From Neptuniibacter halophilus (lineage in GTDB: Bacteria > Pseudomonadota > Gammaproteobacteria > Pseudomonadales > Balneatricaceae), in contig NZ_AP027292.1 in NCBI RefSeq assembly GCF_030295765.1, positions 2,232,001-2,296,000 on the forward strand: a stretch of DNA of 64,000 nucleotides, given 5' to 3'. Below the pieces are notes generated by a model, which worked only from the letters and a program-made list of their open reading frames with translations, had not been told where the DNA came from and searched no databases. Both the position numbers and the translations under genes were made by a program. This document shows, piece after piece, positions 63,842-64,000 of the stretch. Every line of letters begins with the position of its first letter. Position 1 is the stretch's first letter.

Positions 63842-64000
63842 TCAGGGTTTGGCAATTTCAGCTTCTACCCTGTCCAGAGTTTTATTCATGCTGGCAATAG
63901 CCTGATCGGTCGCGAGGGTCAGGGGGGAGAGTTTGAACGTATCCAGAAAATCCACCATAAAGGGTTCGCGATTCATCTTGTCGAGTTGCTCTGGTGTCCA
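63842..64000 (-). CDS. Unidentified protein, C-terminal part (cut by the window edge)
   Basis: An open frame on the minus strand enters at 64000 and stops at 63842, giving the last 52 residues, WTPEQLDKMNREPFMVDFLD then FKLSPLTLATDQAIASMNKT and a helical end LDRVEAEIAKP. Codon use and amphipathic pattern look like a real gene. Too little is left to name a family. Confidence 0.55.
   Translation of the reverse strand, partial: WTPEQLDKMNREPFMVDFLDTFKLSPLTLATDQAIASMNKTLDRVEAEIAKP

Overview
The window is a stretch of chromosome from a motile gammaproteobacterium. Gene families and gene order (fadB-fadA, a dapC/dapD/dapE cluster with an ArsC-like gene inside it, pqiABC, pilU, a full-length MobA-type 3-hydroxybenzoate hydroxylase) point to the marine Oceanospirillales or a Pseudomonas-related lineage, with Oceanospirillaceae-like bacteria my best guess. 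The genus is inference from protein resemblance only. About fifty genes are supported. There is no prophage, transposase, CRISPR array or rRNA operon.

Layout. 1-4.4 kb: end of a flagellar operon (flgJ partial, flgK, flgL) with a consensus sigma-28 promoter in front of flgK. 4.7-15.5 kb: a fatty-acid oxidation block: acyl-CoA dehydrogenase, SCP2 protein, fadD, a DUF2889 protein, an enoyl-CoA isomerase, etfBA and fadBA. 15.7-19.5 kb (minus strand): pilU, a YkgJ-type cysteine-cluster protein, a small exported protein, an alpha/beta hydrolase and a TetR regulator. The TetR gene is divergent from a dienoyl-CoA isomerase gene and fadH (19.6-22.6 kb), so the accessory enzymes for unsaturated fatty acids are also here. 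22.6-26.8 kb: a disordered small protein and pqiABC. 27-29.5 kb: a GCS2-type carboxylate-amine ligase and a zinc deacylase as a tight pair. 29.6-33.6 kb: a CHASE-GGDEF-EAL protein, a peroxiredoxin-glutaredoxin fusion and a CvfB-like RNA-binding protein. 33.7-38.3 kb: DUF1302 and DUF1329 envelope proteins divergent from an AraC regulator. 38.5-40.1 kb: ETF-ubiquinone oxidoreductase, the step that passes electrons from the acyl-CoA dehydrogenase and EtfAB to quinone.

40.3-41.2 kb: four tRNA genes (Ser, Asn, Lys, Lys) followed by an unusual array of structured repeats that end in a piece of tRNA-Lys. 41.2-45.1 kb: a three-domain lysozyme inhibitor, then mobA divergent from a LysR regulator. 45.1-51.6 kb: greB, an unrecognised gene with its own consensus sigma-28 promoter, rlmA with two small genes, and dapE, dapD, an ArsC/Spx-like gene and dapC. 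51.9-56.7 kb: a PilZ protein and an RND pump with its adaptor. 56.8-63.1 kb: hydrolases, a GLYK-like kinase, a DUF2959 lipoprotein, a second lipoprotein, a fructosamine-kinase-like protein, pdxH, a SlyD-like isomerase and a YqaE/Pmp3 peptide. The right end is AT-rich, with short repeats, a small RepB-like gene and one gene cut by the window edge.

The most interesting signals are: (1) an orphan gene at 45.7 kb under a sigma-28 promoter; (2) A-rich AAnAAnAA leader motifs of the kind bound by Hfq or Hfq/Crc, on most catabolic genes and not seen on the non-catabolic leaders checked; (3) the covarying multi-hairpin repeats behind the tRNA-Lys genes; (4) a TetR palindrome that supplies the -35 box of both divergent promoters; (5) the ligase/deacylase pair; and (6) the SH3-LprI-MliC fusion.
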